Below are positions 40,170-49,396 of a stretch of DNA of 64,000 bases, piece after piece (within the stretch, counting starts at the first letter, position 1; each line of letters starts with the position of its first letter). The DNA comes from CF-118 sp035934385 (lineage in GTDB: Bacteria > Chloroflexota > Dormibacteria > Dormibacterales > Dormibacteraceae), in assembly GCA_035934385.1 (NCBI GenBank), contig DASYXY010000087.1, positions 92,180 through 156,179 of the forward strand. Direction: 5' to 3'. The notes beneath the pieces were generated by a model. The model did no database searches and was not told where the DNA came from. It worked only from the letters and a program-made list of their open reading frames with translations. The translations under genes were made by a program, and so were the position numbers.

Positions 40170-40978
40170 AACCGCCGGTCGCCCTGACCATCGCCGGCTC
40201 GGACTCAGGCGGCGGCGCGGGCATTCAGGCCGACCTCAAAACGTTCGCGGCGCTTGGCGTGCACGGCACCTCAGCCATCACCGCCGTCACCGCCCAGAAC
40301 ACTGTCGACGTCACCGAAATACTCGAGATGCCCGTGGGGCTGATACGTGCTCAGATCGACGCGGTCGTGGGCGACCTCGAGGTCCGCGCGGCCAAGACCG
40401 GGATGCTGTCCTCGGCCGAGATCATCGAGGCGGTGGCGAGGGCAATCAGCGAACACGAAATCGCCCCCCTCGTGGTCGACCCGGTGATGGTGGCCAAGGG
40501 CGGCGCGAGGCTGCTGCGCGACGACGCGGTCGACGCGCTGCGCAGCAGGCTGCTGCCGCTGGCCGCGGTGGTCACGCCGAACCTTCCCGAGGCCGAAGTG
40601 CTGCTGAATCGCAGCGTCAAGACACTCGACGAGCGGCGCTCGGCCGCGCGCGACCTGCGCCAGCTTGGACCGCGGGTGGTGATCGTCAAGGGCGGACACG
40701 CGGGCGGCGACGCCACAGACATCTACTTCGATGGCCGCGAGATGATCGAGCTGTCAGCGCGCCGAATCGATTCGGCCAACACGCATGGCAGCGGGTGCGC
40801 GTTCTCAGCCGCGATCGCGGCCGGCCTGGCATGGGGGCTCGAGCCGCTGGCGGCTTCGAGAGACGCCAAGGCTTTCATCACTCGCGCCATCAAATCGGGG
40901 CTCGAGCTCGGCCACGGCCATGGGCCCGTGAACCCCATGTTTCGGGCCTTACGCCAGCGCAACCATCCCCGCCGGTAG
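40166..40978 (+). CDS. thiD: Hydroxymethylpyrimidine/phosphomethylpyrimidine kinase ThiD
   Basis: 270 residues of the ribokinase superfamily. N-terminal TIAGSDSGGGAGIQADLKTF is diagnostic; TAVTAQNT, DPVMVAKGGARLL, VVTPNLPEAEVLL and the anion hole with catalytic Asp-type NTHGSGCAFSAAIAAGL complete ThiD. It phosphorylates HMP to HMP-PP for thiamine synthesis. ATG 40166 overlaps the transporter stop as ATGA, so both are under the TPP riboswitch: import followed by kinase trapping. Confidence 0.95.
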   Translation: MKPPVALTIAGSDSGGGAGIQADLKTFAALGVHGTSAITAVTAQNTVDVTEILEMPVGLIRAQIDAVVGDLEVRAAKTGMLSSAEIIEAVARAISEHEIAPLVVDPVMVAKGGARLLRDDAVDALRSRLLPLAAVVTPNLPEAEVLLNRSVKTLDERRSAARDLRQLGPRVVIVKGGHAGGDATDIYFDGREMIELSARRIDSANTHGSGCAFSAAIAAGLAWGLEPLAASRDAKAFITRAIKSGLELGHGHGPVNPMFRALRQRNHPRR

Positions 40979-40998
40979 CCGTTTAAGCTGAAGCCGAC

Positions 40999-41958
40999 AT
41001 GCCGCGCACCCGGAAGCCGAAGGCGGCCGCCACGCCAGACGACAAGAAGCCTGACGCGACCGCGGTAGACATTCCGGACGCGGACGAGGGTGACGCGGGC
41101 GGCGAAAGCCGGCCGTCGCAGCTGGACAAGATTCGGGCCGCGCTCTCGGACGCTCCCGCCAGCGTCGAGCCGGCGGAGCCCGTCGAGGAGATTCCGGAGA
41201 CCGGCGAAGCCGCTCCACAGCCCCAGGAGGAGCCGGAGTTGCCGCCGCATGTCGACGAGCCCGCGGCTGCCGTTGCCGAAGCTGAAGTCGAGGCCACGTC
41301 CGACGCGTCCCCCCCACCGGCTGCGGAAGAGGGCGACAAACCTGAAGTGATCGAGGCGGCCACCACTACGTGGGTCCCGCCGCCGGCGTATGCGCCACCC
41401 CCTCCCGCCGCCGGACAGGTCGCCGCTCTGAGCGGGCCAAGCTCGAGCCTGGCCGTGGGCATCGTGCTCGTGGTGGTCGGCGTCTTCTTTCTCATCATGC
41501 GTCTGTTCCAGATCGACCTCAGCACCTACGGCTGGCCGCTGTACGTGGTCATCCCGGGGCTGACTCTCCTCATCGTCGGTTACTTCAGCCTGGGCACCGG
41601 CGCGCTCGTGCCCGGCGGCATCGTCACCATCACCGGCCTGATCCTCCTTGCCCAGAACGCCAGCGGCGACTGGGCGAGCTGGGCCTACGCGTGGACGCTG
41701 GTGGCGCCTGGCGGTGTCGGTCTCGGCCTGTTTCTGCAGGGCCTCCGGGTCCATGACAACGGCCAGCAGCGGGTCGGACGCAATCTGATGTTCTGGTCCC
41801 TACTGATGTTCATGATCGGTTTCGTGATCTTCGAGTCGATCTTCAACATCTCGGGCCAGGACTTCGGAGTTGTTGGCCGCGCGGCCCTGCCGGTGCTCCT
41901 GATCATCATCGGCGTGACGCTGCTCGCTCGAAGCATGCAGCGCGGCCGTAGCGCTTAG
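40999..41958 (+). CDS. Membrane protein with acidic/proline-rich N-terminus
   Basis: 319 residues. Residues 1-145 are a disordered tail rich in Glu, Pro and Ala (for example EEIPETGEAAPQPQEEPELP). From about 148 there are six hydrophobic segments (VGIVLVVVGVFFLIMRLF, LYVVIPGLTLLIVGYFSLG, a third, then FWSLLMFMIGFVIFESIF and a last one near ALPVLLIIIGVTLLA). The membrane part recalls the LiaF/DUF5668-type small membrane domain, but I cannot assign it firmly. It lies 20 bp after thiD and overlaps the convergent GNAT gene by 4 bp. Confidence 0.65.
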   Translation: MPRTRKPKAAATPDDKKPDATAVDIPDADEGDAGGESRPSQLDKIRAALSDAPASVEPAEPVEEIPETGEAAPQPQEEPELPPHVDEPAAAVAEAEVEATSDASPPPAAEEGDKPEVIEAATTTWVPPPAYAPPPPAAGQVAALSGPSSSLAVGIVLVVVGVFFLIMRLFQIDLSTYGWPLYVVIPGLTLLIVGYFSLGTGALVPGGIVTITGLILLAQNASGDWASWAYAWTLVAPGGVGLGLFLQGLRVHDNGQQRVGRNLMFWSLLMFMIGFVIFESIFNISGQDFGVVGRAALPVLLIIIGVTLLARSMQRGRSA

Positions 41959-43007
41959 ACCAGAACCTCCACCCGCTCAGCCAGGCGGTCCCGACTGATC
42001 TGGTACTCGGAGCCCCAACGGTGTCGCTTGAAGCCCATCTTCCGGTTGATGGCCAGCATTGGGCCGTTGGAGTCGGCGTTTCCGGTCGCGATCCACTCCG
42101 CGTCGGGGTAGAGCCGGTGCATGCGCTCGAGCATGTAGGCCTTGATCCACTTGCCGATGCCGCGACCGCGTGAATCAGGCCGGACGCCCGTGAACAGCTG
42201 CTCCAGGATCTTGGGCCGGTATGGCGCCCACGAGATGTCGGTCATCCCAGAGATCACGCCGTTGGGCTCGCGGGTCAGCACGGTGTGGTGCTTCTGGCCG
42301 GCGACGTCCATTCGCGCGTATTCGTGGCGCAAAACCTCCGGGGTGGCAGCGATCTCACCATGATCGAGGGCGTCCCAGGGCATAGTGTTGAGGAGGGCCG
42401 AAAGCTGAGGTGCGAACTCCTCGAGCATCGCGTCCGGGATATGGTCGTCGTAGACCTCGAGCTTCGTTTCCGGCGACCGCTTCTCGCCCTCGTCGATCCA
42501 CCGCCGCATCAGCTCCCAGTCCACGTCAGGAATGTGCAGCCGGTTCTCGGCCCCTTCCGACTTCTTCTCCGCGCCGAGCCAACGAATGAAGGCGTGGCCC
42601 GACTCCTCCTCGCTGTCGACCGTGAGCGTGTGGCAGCCGTCGCGATCCAGCAATTCGAGCAGCAGAGGCAGGTGTGAGCGGCCGATGCCCCGGCGCCGGA
42701 AAGGCGCGAGCACGGCGAACTCGCACCAGAGGAAGTAGCGGTTGGACTCGTAGCCCGGGGCTCCGGGCTTGGTGACGGCGGACCGGAGCCAGCTGATCAT
42801 CTCGCCCTCGTAGACGACCTCGAAAGCATGGTTGATCTCGAACCTCTGGTAGCTGAGGATGCGCATGCGCTCGAGATCGTCCGGAAGGATGGGATCCTCC
42901 GGGCGCACCTCATCGTGCCGCGCGCGGCGAAACACGTGATAGCGCCGCCAGAATTCCGCGTCCGCGGAATCTAGAACGACCTCGTGTGGTATCAGCTCAT
43001 TGGGCAT
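41955..43007 (-). CDS. Tandem GNAT acetyltransferase
   Basis: 350 residues from ATG 43007 (MPNELIPHEVVLDSADAEFW). Two GNAT domains: the first has acetyl-CoA motif A as FAVLAPFRRRGIGRSHLPLL (about 107-126), the second as FTGVRPDSRGRGIGKWIKAY (about 277-296) followed by GNADSNGPMLAINRKMGFK. Tandem GNAT proteins include mycothiol synthase and several resistance or unknown enzymes; this one lacks obvious mycothiol context. The start shares its CATG with the divergent LLM gene. Confidence 0.82.
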   Translation of the reverse strand: MPNELIPHEVVLDSADAEFWRRYHVFRRARHDEVRPEDPILPDDLERMRILSYQRFEINHAFEVVYEGEMISWLRSAVTKPGAPGYESNRYFLWCEFAVLAPFRRRGIGRSHLPLLLELLDRDGCHTLTVDSEEESGHAFIRWLGAEKKSEGAENRLHIPDVDWELMRRWIDEGEKRSPETKLEVYDDHIPDAMLEEFAPQLSALLNTMPWDALDHGEIAATPEVLRHEYARMDVAGQKHHTVLTREPNGVISGMTDISWAPYRPKILEQLFTGVRPDSRGRGIGKWIKAYMLERMHRLYPDAEWIATGNADSNGPMLAINRKMGFKRHRWGSEYQISRDRLAERVEVLV

Positions 43008-43800
43008 GCCGGACGCCAATGGTGCCACAGCACGGGAAGGTCGACGTTTCAAGGTCGGCGTCACCATCCATCCCCAGCAGTGCACCATCGCCGAGCTTCG
43101 TGATGCCTGGCGTCGCGCCGACGCGCTCGGCGTCGACAGCATCTGGTTCTGGGACCACTTCTTTCCGCTGTATGGCGATCCTGAAGGCAACCAGTTCGAG
43201 TGCTGGTCGCTGCTGGCCGCGGCCGCGATGGATACGCACGCGCCCCAGATCGGGCCCATGGTCTCGGCCATCGGCTATCGCAATCCCGACCTCATCGCTT
43301 ACATGGCAGGGACGATCGACCAGCTGTCCGGTGGGCGCTTCGTGCTCGGGCTTGGCGCCGGATGGTTCGAACGCGACTACGAGGAGTACGGATACGAGTT
43401 CGGCGAGGCGCGCGATCGGCTGCGCACGCTGAAAGCCGCGCTGCCGCGCATCAAAGAGCGGATCGCGAAGCTCAAGCCCGGGCCGGCGGGCCCGATGCCC
43501 ATCCTGATCGGCGGCGGTGGCGAGAAAGTGACGCTGCGGCTGGTCGCCGAGCACGCGCAGATGTGGAATGGGATCGGACATCCAGACGAGTACGCCCGAA
43601 AGTCGGAGATCCTCGACGGCTACTGCCGCGAGATTGGGCGTGACCCGCGCGAGATAGAGCGCACGGCCAACGTGAGCGTCCGCACCGAGAAGGACATCGA
43701 CCCGTGGCTGGAGGCCGGGCTCCAACACTTCGTGCTCCGGCTGGCCAAGCCGTTCGACATGCGCTTGCTCGAAAGGATTCTCAAGGCCGCGAGCGCATAG
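43006..43800 (+). CDS. LLM-class F420-dependent oxidoreductase
   Basis: 264 residues from ATG 43006; TTG 43000 is also in frame. Luciferase-like monooxygenase fold: FKVGVTIHPQQCTIAELRDAWRR N-terminus, FWDHFFPLYG, LGLGAGWFERDYEEYG, and MPILIGGGGEKVTLRLVAEHA with MWNGIGHPDEYARKSEIL. These fit the F420-dependent branch of the family. The substrate is unknown. Finding it suggests the host makes coenzyme F420. Its end overlaps the convergent gene by 20 bp. Confidence 0.85.
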   Translation: MPDANGATAREGRRFKVGVTIHPQQCTIAELRDAWRRADALGVDSIWFWDHFFPLYGDPEGNQFECWSLLAAAAMDTHAPQIGPMVSAIGYRNPDLIAYMAGTIDQLSGGRFVLGLGAGWFERDYEEYGYEFGEARDRLRTLKAALPRIKERIAKLKPGPAGPMPILIGGGGEKVTLRLVAEHAQMWNGIGHPDEYARKSEILDGYCREIGRDPREIERTANVSVRTEKDIDPWLEAGLQHFVLRLAKPFDMRLLERILKAASA

Positions 43801-44503
43801 GCAGCAGCGGAAGGTCCTCGGATTCGAGTGCCTGGCGGTGCCATTCCTTGAGGGTGCGCAGCAGCTGCTCGGTCGGAATGCCGAACGCGTTGCGGATGAG
43901 GCCGTCGTAGTAGGTGAACCCGAGCAGGCGCTGGAGCAATGTCTTGCGCGGCTTCACGAGCGCGCGATTCAGGCGGTAGAAGATCACGTTCGGCTTGGTG
44001 CGAGGGTCCTGCCACTCGCCCGCCTCCGACATCTTCGTGGCGCTGAACGCGCCGACTCGCGCGCGGGTGAACTCGGTCACGTGGGCCCAGCGGACTCTTG
44101 TGGTCTTGCCTGGCGGTCCCACGTGGAACGCGTCGGGCCCGAGCGTCAGCTCCTCGCCCATGTTCTGCATCGCGGTGAAGTAGAAGGCGTTTAGAGCGAC
44201 CATCACCAGCACCGCAAGCGGCGCGACCCAGGGGTAAGGCCGGTCTGCGAAAACCGCCAGGCTCAGGGCTAGCGGGAAGGCCGCCCAGCCCACCATCCGC
44301 AGCCGCCGCAGCCAGGGCGAGAGCGACGGCGCGCTCAGGACGACCTCGCGGCCAGGGCGTGGTTCCAGCGAGGCTGCGTCGACGGCGCGCTGGCGCCAGC
44401 GTTCGCGAATCCGGATGGCCCCGGCCGTGCTGCCGCCAACGCCAAGCACGTACACGGTGAGCATCGCGATCGTGAGGAGCAGAAGCTCGGCGGCCGGGTC
44501 CAC
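43781..44503 (-). CDS. Membrane protein with PH-like cytoplasmic domain
   Basis: 240 residues. There is one N-terminal helix (LLLTIAMLTVYVLGVGGSTAG), two more helices at about 70-105 (MVGWAAFPLALSLAVF, PLAVLVMVALNAFYF), then a beta-rich soluble part (ELTLGPDAFHVGPPGKTTRVRWAHVTEF...RTKPNVIFYRLNRAL). The soluble part looks like a bacterial PH domain. I cannot name the family. It ends LPLLPMRSRP, overlapping the LLM gene by 20 bp. Confidence 0.6.
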   Translation of the reverse strand: MDPAAELLLLTIAMLTVYVLGVGGSTAGAIRIRERWRQRAVDAASLEPRPGREVVLSAPSLSPWLRRLRMVGWAAFPLALSLAVFADRPYPWVAPLAVLVMVALNAFYFTAMQNMGEELTLGPDAFHVGPPGKTTRVRWAHVTEFTRARVGAFSATKMSEAGEWQDPRTKPNVIFYRLNRALVKPRKTLLQRLLGFTYYDGLIRNAFGIPTEQLLRTLKEWHRQALESEDLPLLPMRSRP

Positions 44504-44708
44504 TGGCCGGATTCTAGGTTCGGGAGCGCCTACTGCCGCTCCACAAGGGGAGCTCGAGCCTTTTGTGGATTGCCCACTAACGCATTTTCCTGGCAGAGCC
44601 TAGGATTCTTTCCACCACACCCTCTTCGCGGCGCGAGCCTCGCTCCGAAATGGACGGGGCTCGCTCTTTTTCATGGCCTCGAGAGAATGCGCTCGCGGGC
44701 TCTGGTCG
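44504..44708 (+). other. Intergenic region, candidate small RNA
   Basis: This 205-bp gap lies between two minus-strand genes. It contains a hairpin CCACAAGG/CCTTTTGTGG (44541-44568, two bulged T) and ends with a plus-strand terminator. Neither neighbouring gene is transcribed rightward here, so the terminator may close a plus-strand small RNA. No match to 6S, tmRNA, SRP RNA or RNase P is apparent to me. Confidence 0.35.
44633..44671 (+). terminator. Intrinsic terminator, plus strand
   Basis: GCGAGCC (44633-44639) pairs perfectly with GGCTCGC (44658-44664) across an 18-nt loop, followed by TCTTTTT. It points rightward although no coding gene ends just upstream on that strand; the LLM gene at 43800 is the nearest. 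Confidence 0.6.
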
Positions 44709-46094
44709 CTAGGCCGCTTTGACAGCGTTCACCAGTTTGGTCAGCGAGTCCTTGGCGTCGCCGAAGAACATGATCGTCTTCGGGTCGTAGAGCAGGTCGT
44801 TGTCGATGCCCGCGAATCCGGGGCGCATGGAGCGCTTCATGAAGACGATGTTCTTGGCACGGTCGGCGTTAAGGATCGGCATGCCGTAGATCGGGCTTCC
44901 GGGTGATGAGCGGGCGGCCGGGTTGACCACGTCATTCGCGCCGACGACCAGCGCCACGTCCGCGTCTTTGAACTCGTCGTTGATCTCGTCCATCTCCTTG
45001 AGCTGGTCGTAGGGGACGTTGGCCTCGGCCAGGAGCACGTTCATGTGCCCGGGCATGCGGCCGGCGACCGGATGGATCGCGTACGTCACCTCGACGCCGC
45101 GCTTCTCGAGCAGCTCCGCGAGCTCGCGTACCGCGTGCTGGGCCTGCGCGACGGCCAGGCCGTAGCCGGGGACGATGATCACGCGCCGCGAGTAGGCGAG
45201 CAGCGTGGCCAGGTCCTCAGGAGTGCCGGCGCGCACCTGTCGCGCCTGCCCTCCTGTCGCGCCGGCCGCGCCGGTCTTGACCTGGCCAAAGGCGCCGAAC
45301 AGCGTGTTGGTGAGGGAGCGGCCCATCGCGTCGCTCATCAGCTTGGTCAGCAGGCTTCCGGACGCGCCGACAAGCGTGCCCGCCACGATCAGCGCGAAGT
45401 TGTTGAGCGTGAATCCGCTGGCCGCGACCGCGAGCCCGGTGAACGCGTTGAGCAGCGAGATGACCACTGGCATGTCCGCGCCGCCGATAGGCAGGACGAA
45501 CGCGACGCCGAGCACGAGCGCCAGCACCATCAGCGAGACGAATGAGAACGGCACCGATGCCACCGCGAGCACAGCGATGGCGAAGCCGAGGATCGCGGCC
45601 GCAAGCACCGCGTTGACCAGCTGCTGCCCGGGATAAGTGATCGGCGTCCCGGTCATCAGCTCCTGCAGCTTCGCGAACGCGACCATGCTGCCGGCGAACG
45701 AGATCGAGCCGATGACGATGCTGAAGACGCTGGGTAGCGCCTCCGAGAAAGCTGGATTGCGGCCGAAAGTCAGCAGCTCCGACACCGCGACCAGCGCAGC
45801 GGCGCCACCCCCCACGCCGTTGAACAGCGCGACCATCTGCGGGATCGCCGTCATCTTCACCATGCGCGCGCCGACGGAGCCCACGATCGCCCCGATGACG
45901 ACTCCGATCGCGATGATCGCGACACCTTCGACGGTGAAATGCAGCCTCGGGATGGTGGCGCCGATGGCGATGACCATGCCGGCGGCTGCCGTGAAGTTGC
46001 CGTTGCGCGCACCCTTCGGTGAGCTGAGCTGCTTGAGGCCGAGGATGAACAGCACGGCCGCGAGCAGGTACGCAAGCGTTATCGCGACGTTCAT
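44709..46094 (-). CDS. pntB: NAD(P) transhydrogenase subunit beta
   Basis: 461 residues. The N-terminal half holds about eight to nine membrane helices of the proton channel (IPRLHFTVEGVAIIAIGVVIG, GGGAAALVAVSELL). The C-terminal domain III binds NADP(H): VIIVPGYGLAVAQAQHAVREL, PVAGRMPGHMNVLLAEANVPY, DVALVVGANDVVNPAA and LNADRAKNIVFMKRSM. It couples proton flow to hydride transfer from NADH to NADP+. Its start overlaps pntAB by 4 bp in a three-gene operon. Confidence 0.95.
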   Translation of the reverse strand: MNVAITLAYLLAAVLFILGLKQLSSPKGARNGNFTAAAGMVIAIGATIPRLHFTVEGVAIIAIGVVIGAIVGSVGARMVKMTAIPQMVALFNGVGGGAAALVAVSELLTFGRNPAFSEALPSVFSIVIGSISFAGSMVAFAKLQELMTGTPITYPGQQLVNAVLAAAILGFAIAVLAVASVPFSFVSLMVLALVLGVAFVLPIGGADMPVVISLLNAFTGLAVAASGFTLNNFALIVAGTLVGASGSLLTKLMSDAMGRSLTNTLFGAFGQVKTGAAGATGGQARQVRAGTPEDLATLLAYSRRVIIVPGYGLAVAQAQHAVRELAELLEKRGVEVTYAIHPVAGRMPGHMNVLLAEANVPYDQLKEMDEINDEFKDADVALVVGANDVVNPAARSSPGSPIYGMPILNADRAKNIVFMKRSMRPGFAGIDNDLLYDPKTIMFFGDAKDSLTKLVNAVKAA

Positions 46095-46390
46095 GGGTTT
46101 CTCGGCGCCTGGCGGCCCTTGAACATCTCGAGCATGCGGTCGGTGACCACGAATCCGCCGACGACGTTGGTCGTCGCGAGGACTACAGCCACAAGGCCAA
46201 GCGCGATCGACAGCGGCGACGACGCACCGGCGGCGATGACGATGGCGCCTACGAGGATGATGCCGTGGATCGCGTTGGTGCCCGACATCAGCGGCGTGTG
46301 CAGGATGGTCGGCACCTTGGAGATCACCTCGATGCCGACGAAAACGGCCAGCACGAAGAAGGTGAACTCGTTGAGAAGCTCGGAGCTCAT
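46091..46390 (-). CDS. pntAB: NAD(P) transhydrogenase subunit alpha-2 (membrane part)
   Basis: 99 residues with three membrane helices: FTFFVLAVFVGIEVISKVP, GIILVGAIVIAAGASSP and IALGLVAVVLATTNVVGGFVVT. This is the membrane piece of the alpha subunit as a separate gene, the Rhodospirillum-type split arrangement. LHTPLMSGTNAIHGI is diagnostic. It overlaps both neighbours by 4 bp (ATGA), keeping subunit synthesis in step. Confidence 0.95.
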   Translation of the reverse strand: MSSELLNEFTFFVLAVFVGIEVISKVPTILHTPLMSGTNAIHGIILVGAIVIAAGASSPLSIALGLVAVVLATTNVVGGFVVTDRMLEMFKGRQAPRNP

Positions 46391-47526
46391 GAGGCGGCGG
46401 CTAGGAGCTGCTTGGCGCGCTCGCTGACGATCTCACCCGCGTGCGTGACGCATGCCCCTTTGGTGATCTCGTCTGCGAAGTCGAGGTTGATCGCCCCGTC
46501 CTTGACCAGGTGCAGCAGCAGGTTCGCTACGTTGCGCGCATATAGCTGGCTCGCGTGCAGCGGCATCGTCGAGGGCACATTGCGGCGGCCCATGATCAGG
46601 ACGCCATTCACGTCGACGTCCGAGCCGGCCCTCGTGAGCTCCACGTTGCCGCCCGACTCGGCCGCGAGGTCGACGATGATGGATCCGGGACGCATGCCCT
46701 TCACCATCTCCGCCGTCACGAGCAGCGGAGCGCGGCGCCCGGGTACCGCAGCGGTCGTGATTACGACGTCAGATTTCGCGATGTGCTCGCCGATGAGCTC
46801 GCGCTGCTTGCGCAGAAAATCCTCGGACTGCTCGCGCGCGTAACCGCCTTCGCCTTCCTGCGACTCCAGCGGCAGCTCGATGAACGTGGCGCCGAGCGAC
46901 TGCACCTCTTCTTTGACGGCGGGCCGCACGTCGTAGGCGGAGACAACGGCGCCTAGCCGGCGCGCCGTGGCGATGGCTTGCAGGCCGGCCACGCCCGCAC
47001 CCATCACGAGCACGCGCGCGGGAGCGACCGTTCCGGCCGCGGTCATCATCATCGGAAAGAACTTGCCGAGCTGTTCGGCCGCCATCAGCACCGCCTTGTA
47101 GCCGGACGCTGAAGCCTGCGATGAGAGTGCGTCCATCGACTGCGCGCGCGAGATGCGCGGCACCAGCTCGAGGCTGAAGGCGGTGACCCCCTGCGCAGCC
47201 AGCGCGTGCACGATGCCGGCCTCCGTGGCCGGCTGCAGAAAGCTGATCAGCACGCTGCCCCTGGGCAGCAGCCGGACCTCGGCCTGGTCGGGAGGCTGCA
47301 CCTTGAGCACTGCCCCGGCGTCCTGGAAGAGCGCGGCTTGGTCTGCGACCACGGTCACACCCGCGGCCTGGTAAGCGGCGTCGCTGAGGAACGCAGCTTC
47401 GCCCGCGCCTGCCGCGATGCTGACCTGCAAGCCCGCCCCGATCAGCTTGGTGGCGGTGTCCGGAACGAGTGCGACGCGGCGCTCTCCGGTCGCCGTCTCC
47501 TTGGGCGTGGCTACTTTCACCGGCAC
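46387..47526 (-). CDS. pntA: NAD(P) transhydrogenase subunit alpha-1 (NAD-binding)
   Basis: 379 residues, matching split-type PntAA. N-terminal KVATPKETATGERRVALVPDT, then RISRAQSMDALSSQAS and the NAD-binding Rossmann VLVMGAGVAGLQAIATARRLGAVVSAYD. The flexible loop region DVVITTAAVPGRRAPLLVTAEMV and SIIVDLAAESGGN are present. It is soluble domain I. First gene of the operon, divergent from korA with a 64-bp gap, so redox operons share a control region. Confidence 0.95.
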   Translation of the reverse strand: MPVKVATPKETATGERRVALVPDTATKLIGAGLQVSIAAGAGEAAFLSDAAYQAAGVTVVADQAALFQDAGAVLKVQPPDQAEVRLLPRGSVLISFLQPATEAGIVHALAAQGVTAFSLELVPRISRAQSMDALSSQASASGYKAVLMAAEQLGKFFPMMMTAAGTVAPARVLVMGAGVAGLQAIATARRLGAVVSAYDVRPAVKEEVQSLGATFIELPLESQEGEGGYAREQSEDFLRKQRELIGEHIAKSDVVITTAAVPGRRAPLLVTAEMVKGMRPGSIIVDLAAESGGNVELTRAGSDVDVNGVLIMGRRNVPSTMPLHASQLYARNVANLLLHLVKDGAINLDFADEITKGACVTHAGEIVSERAKQLLAAAS

Positions 47527-47590
47527 ACGACTCTAACGAATGTGGTTGTCACGATGGGACGCGTAGACTTCTTGATTCGCCGCCGCACAC

Positions 47591-49396
47591 ATGACCGAGC
47601 CCATCGTCAACAACCTCACCATCCAGGCTGCCACCGTCAACGGGTCCGGCAGCCAGACCGCCAATCTGGTGCTCACCCGCGCGATCTTCCACATGGGCAT
47701 CCCGGTGGCGCCGAAGAACGTCTTCCCTTCCAACATCGAAGGTCTGCCCACGTGGTACCAGCTGCGCATCACGCCGCAAGGCCATATGGCGCGCTCGGAT
47801 CGCGTCGACATCCTCGTCGCCTTCAACGCGGCGACGTGGCGGGAGGACTTGAAGACGGTCAGGCCCGGCGGCGTCGTCATCCACGAGGAGAGCTATTCGA
47901 CAGCTGACGCGCGCACCGACGTCATCTACTACGCGGTGCCGTTCGCCAAGCTGGCGAAAGCCAAGATCGCAAGCGACACGCTCCGCAAGCAGCTGGCCAA
48001 CATGATCTATGTCGGCGTGGTCGCCGGCGTGCTCGGCATCCCGTGGGAGTCGCTCGAGCACGGAGTCAAACGCCAGTTCCTGGCCAAGCCGAAAGCGGTG
48101 CAGGTGAACCTCGACGCGATCAAGGTCGGGCTCGACCACTACCAGGACAACTTCGCCAAGCAGGACGCCTACCGCCTCGAGCGCATGACCGGCGCCGTCG
48201 AGGGCAAGGTGCTCGTCGAGGGCAACCAGGCCGCAGCCCTGGGTGCGCTGATGGGCGGTGTCACGGTCGCTGCGTGGTACCCGATCACCCCGTCGTCTTC
48301 GCTGTGCGAGTACCTCATCGCCTACGCGGACCGCTTCCGCACCGATCCGAAGACCGGCGACAAGCGCATCGCCGTCGTGCAGGCCGAGGACGAGCTGGCG
48401 GCTGTCGGCATGGCGATCGGAGCGTCGTGGGCCGGGGCTCGGGCGATGACTTCCACGTCCGGCCCGGGCATCTCGCTGATGGCCGAGTTCGCCGGCCTCG
48501 CGTACTACGCCGAAGTCCCGGTGGTCATCTTCGACATCCAGCGCATCGGTCCCTCAACGGGGCTCCCCACGCGCACGTCCCAGGGTGACGTCGGCTTCGC
48601 GTACACGCTCTCGCACGGCGACACCAAGCACATCGTCCTGCTACCCGGTTCGGTCGAGGAGTGCTACGAGTTCGGGCGCGATGCGTTCGACTATGCGGAC
48701 CGATTCCAGACGCCTGTGTTCGTGCTCTCCGACCTCGACCTCGGCATGAACCTGTGGATGACGCCGGCCTTCAAATACCCCGAGAAGCAGTTCGACCGCG
48801 GCAAGGTGCTGAGCAAGGAGGACCTCGACCGGCTCGCCGGCGAGTGGGGCCGCTACCAGGACGTCGACGGCGACGGCGTCACGTATCGCACGCTTCCCGG
48901 TACCAACCACCCGGCCGCCGGTTACTTCACGCGCGGATCGGGCCACGACGAGCACGCCAAGTACACCGAGGGCGCCGAGGTGTACGCCCGCAACATGGAC
49001 CGCCTCAACCGCAAGTTCGAGACCGCGCGTGGGGCGATGCCGGCGCCGGTGGCCGACGAGGCAGCCGGGTCTTCGATCGGCCTCATCGCCTACGGCTCTA
49101 CCGACGCCGCGGTGCGTGAGGCCCGCGACCGCCTCGCGGCGGCAGGCCGGCCAGTCGACTACCTGCGCGTCCGGGCGCTGCCGCTCTCACCCGACGTGGC
49201 GGGCTTCGTGCAGAGGCACGAGATCGTCTACGTCGTGGAACAGAACCGCGACGGCCAGATGTTCGACCTGATCAGGTTGAGCCTGCCTGCAGCGCTGGTG
49301 GGCAAGCTCCGCTCGATCCGGCACTACAACGGCCAGCCCATCCCGGCCGAGGCCATCACCGAACCGCTGCTGCAATCGGAGGCCGTCCCCGCATGA
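47591..49396 (+). CDS. korA: 2-oxoacid:ferredoxin oxidoreductase alpha (gamma-alpha fusion), KorA type
   Basis: 601 residues. Residues 1-190 form the gamma domain (IQAATVNGSGSQTANLVLTR, FPSNIEGLPTWYQLRIT). The alpha domain follows with GNQAAALGALMGGVTVAAWYPITPSSSLCEYL, ISLMAEFAGLAYYAEVPVVIFD and QRIGPSTGLPTRTSQGD, then the C-terminal domain (YVVEQNRDGQMFDLI). The gamma-alpha fusion plus a separate beta gene matches the oxygen-tolerant KorAB of mycobacteria, which oxidises 2-oxoglutarate to succinyl-CoA with ferredoxin. Overlaps korB by 4 bp. Confidence 0.92.
   Translation: MTEPIVNNLTIQAATVNGSGSQTANLVLTRAIFHMGIPVAPKNVFPSNIEGLPTWYQLRITPQGHMARSDRVDILVAFNAATWREDLKTVRPGGVVIHEESYSTADARTDVIYYAVPFAKLAKAKIASDTLRKQLANMIYVGVVAGVLGIPWESLEHGVKRQFLAKPKAVQVNLDAIKVGLDHYQDNFAKQDAYRLERMTGAVEGKVLVEGNQAAALGALMGGVTVAAWYPITPSSSLCEYLIAYADRFRTDPKTGDKRIAVVQAEDELAAVGMAIGASWAGARAMTSTSGPGISLMAEFAGLAYYAEVPVVIFDIQRIGPSTGLPTRTSQGDVGFAYTLSHGDTKHIVLLPGSVEECYEFGRDAFDYADRFQTPVFVLSDLDLGMNLWMTPAFKYPEKQFDRGKVLSKEDLDRLAGEWGRYQDVDGDGVTYRTLPGTNHPAAGYFTRGSGHDEHAKYTEGAEVYARNMDRLNRKFETARGAMPAPVADEAAGSSIGLIAYGSTDAAVREARDRLAAAGRPVDYLRVRALPLSPDVAGFVQRHEIVYVVEQNRDGQMFDLIRLSLPAALVGKLRSIRHYNGQPIPAEAITEPLLQSEAVPA

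Noticed and set aside
44541..44568. CCACAAGG/CCTTTTGTGG hairpin as a terminator
   Set aside because: Two bulged bases and no T-tract after it; kept only as part of the candidate small RNA.
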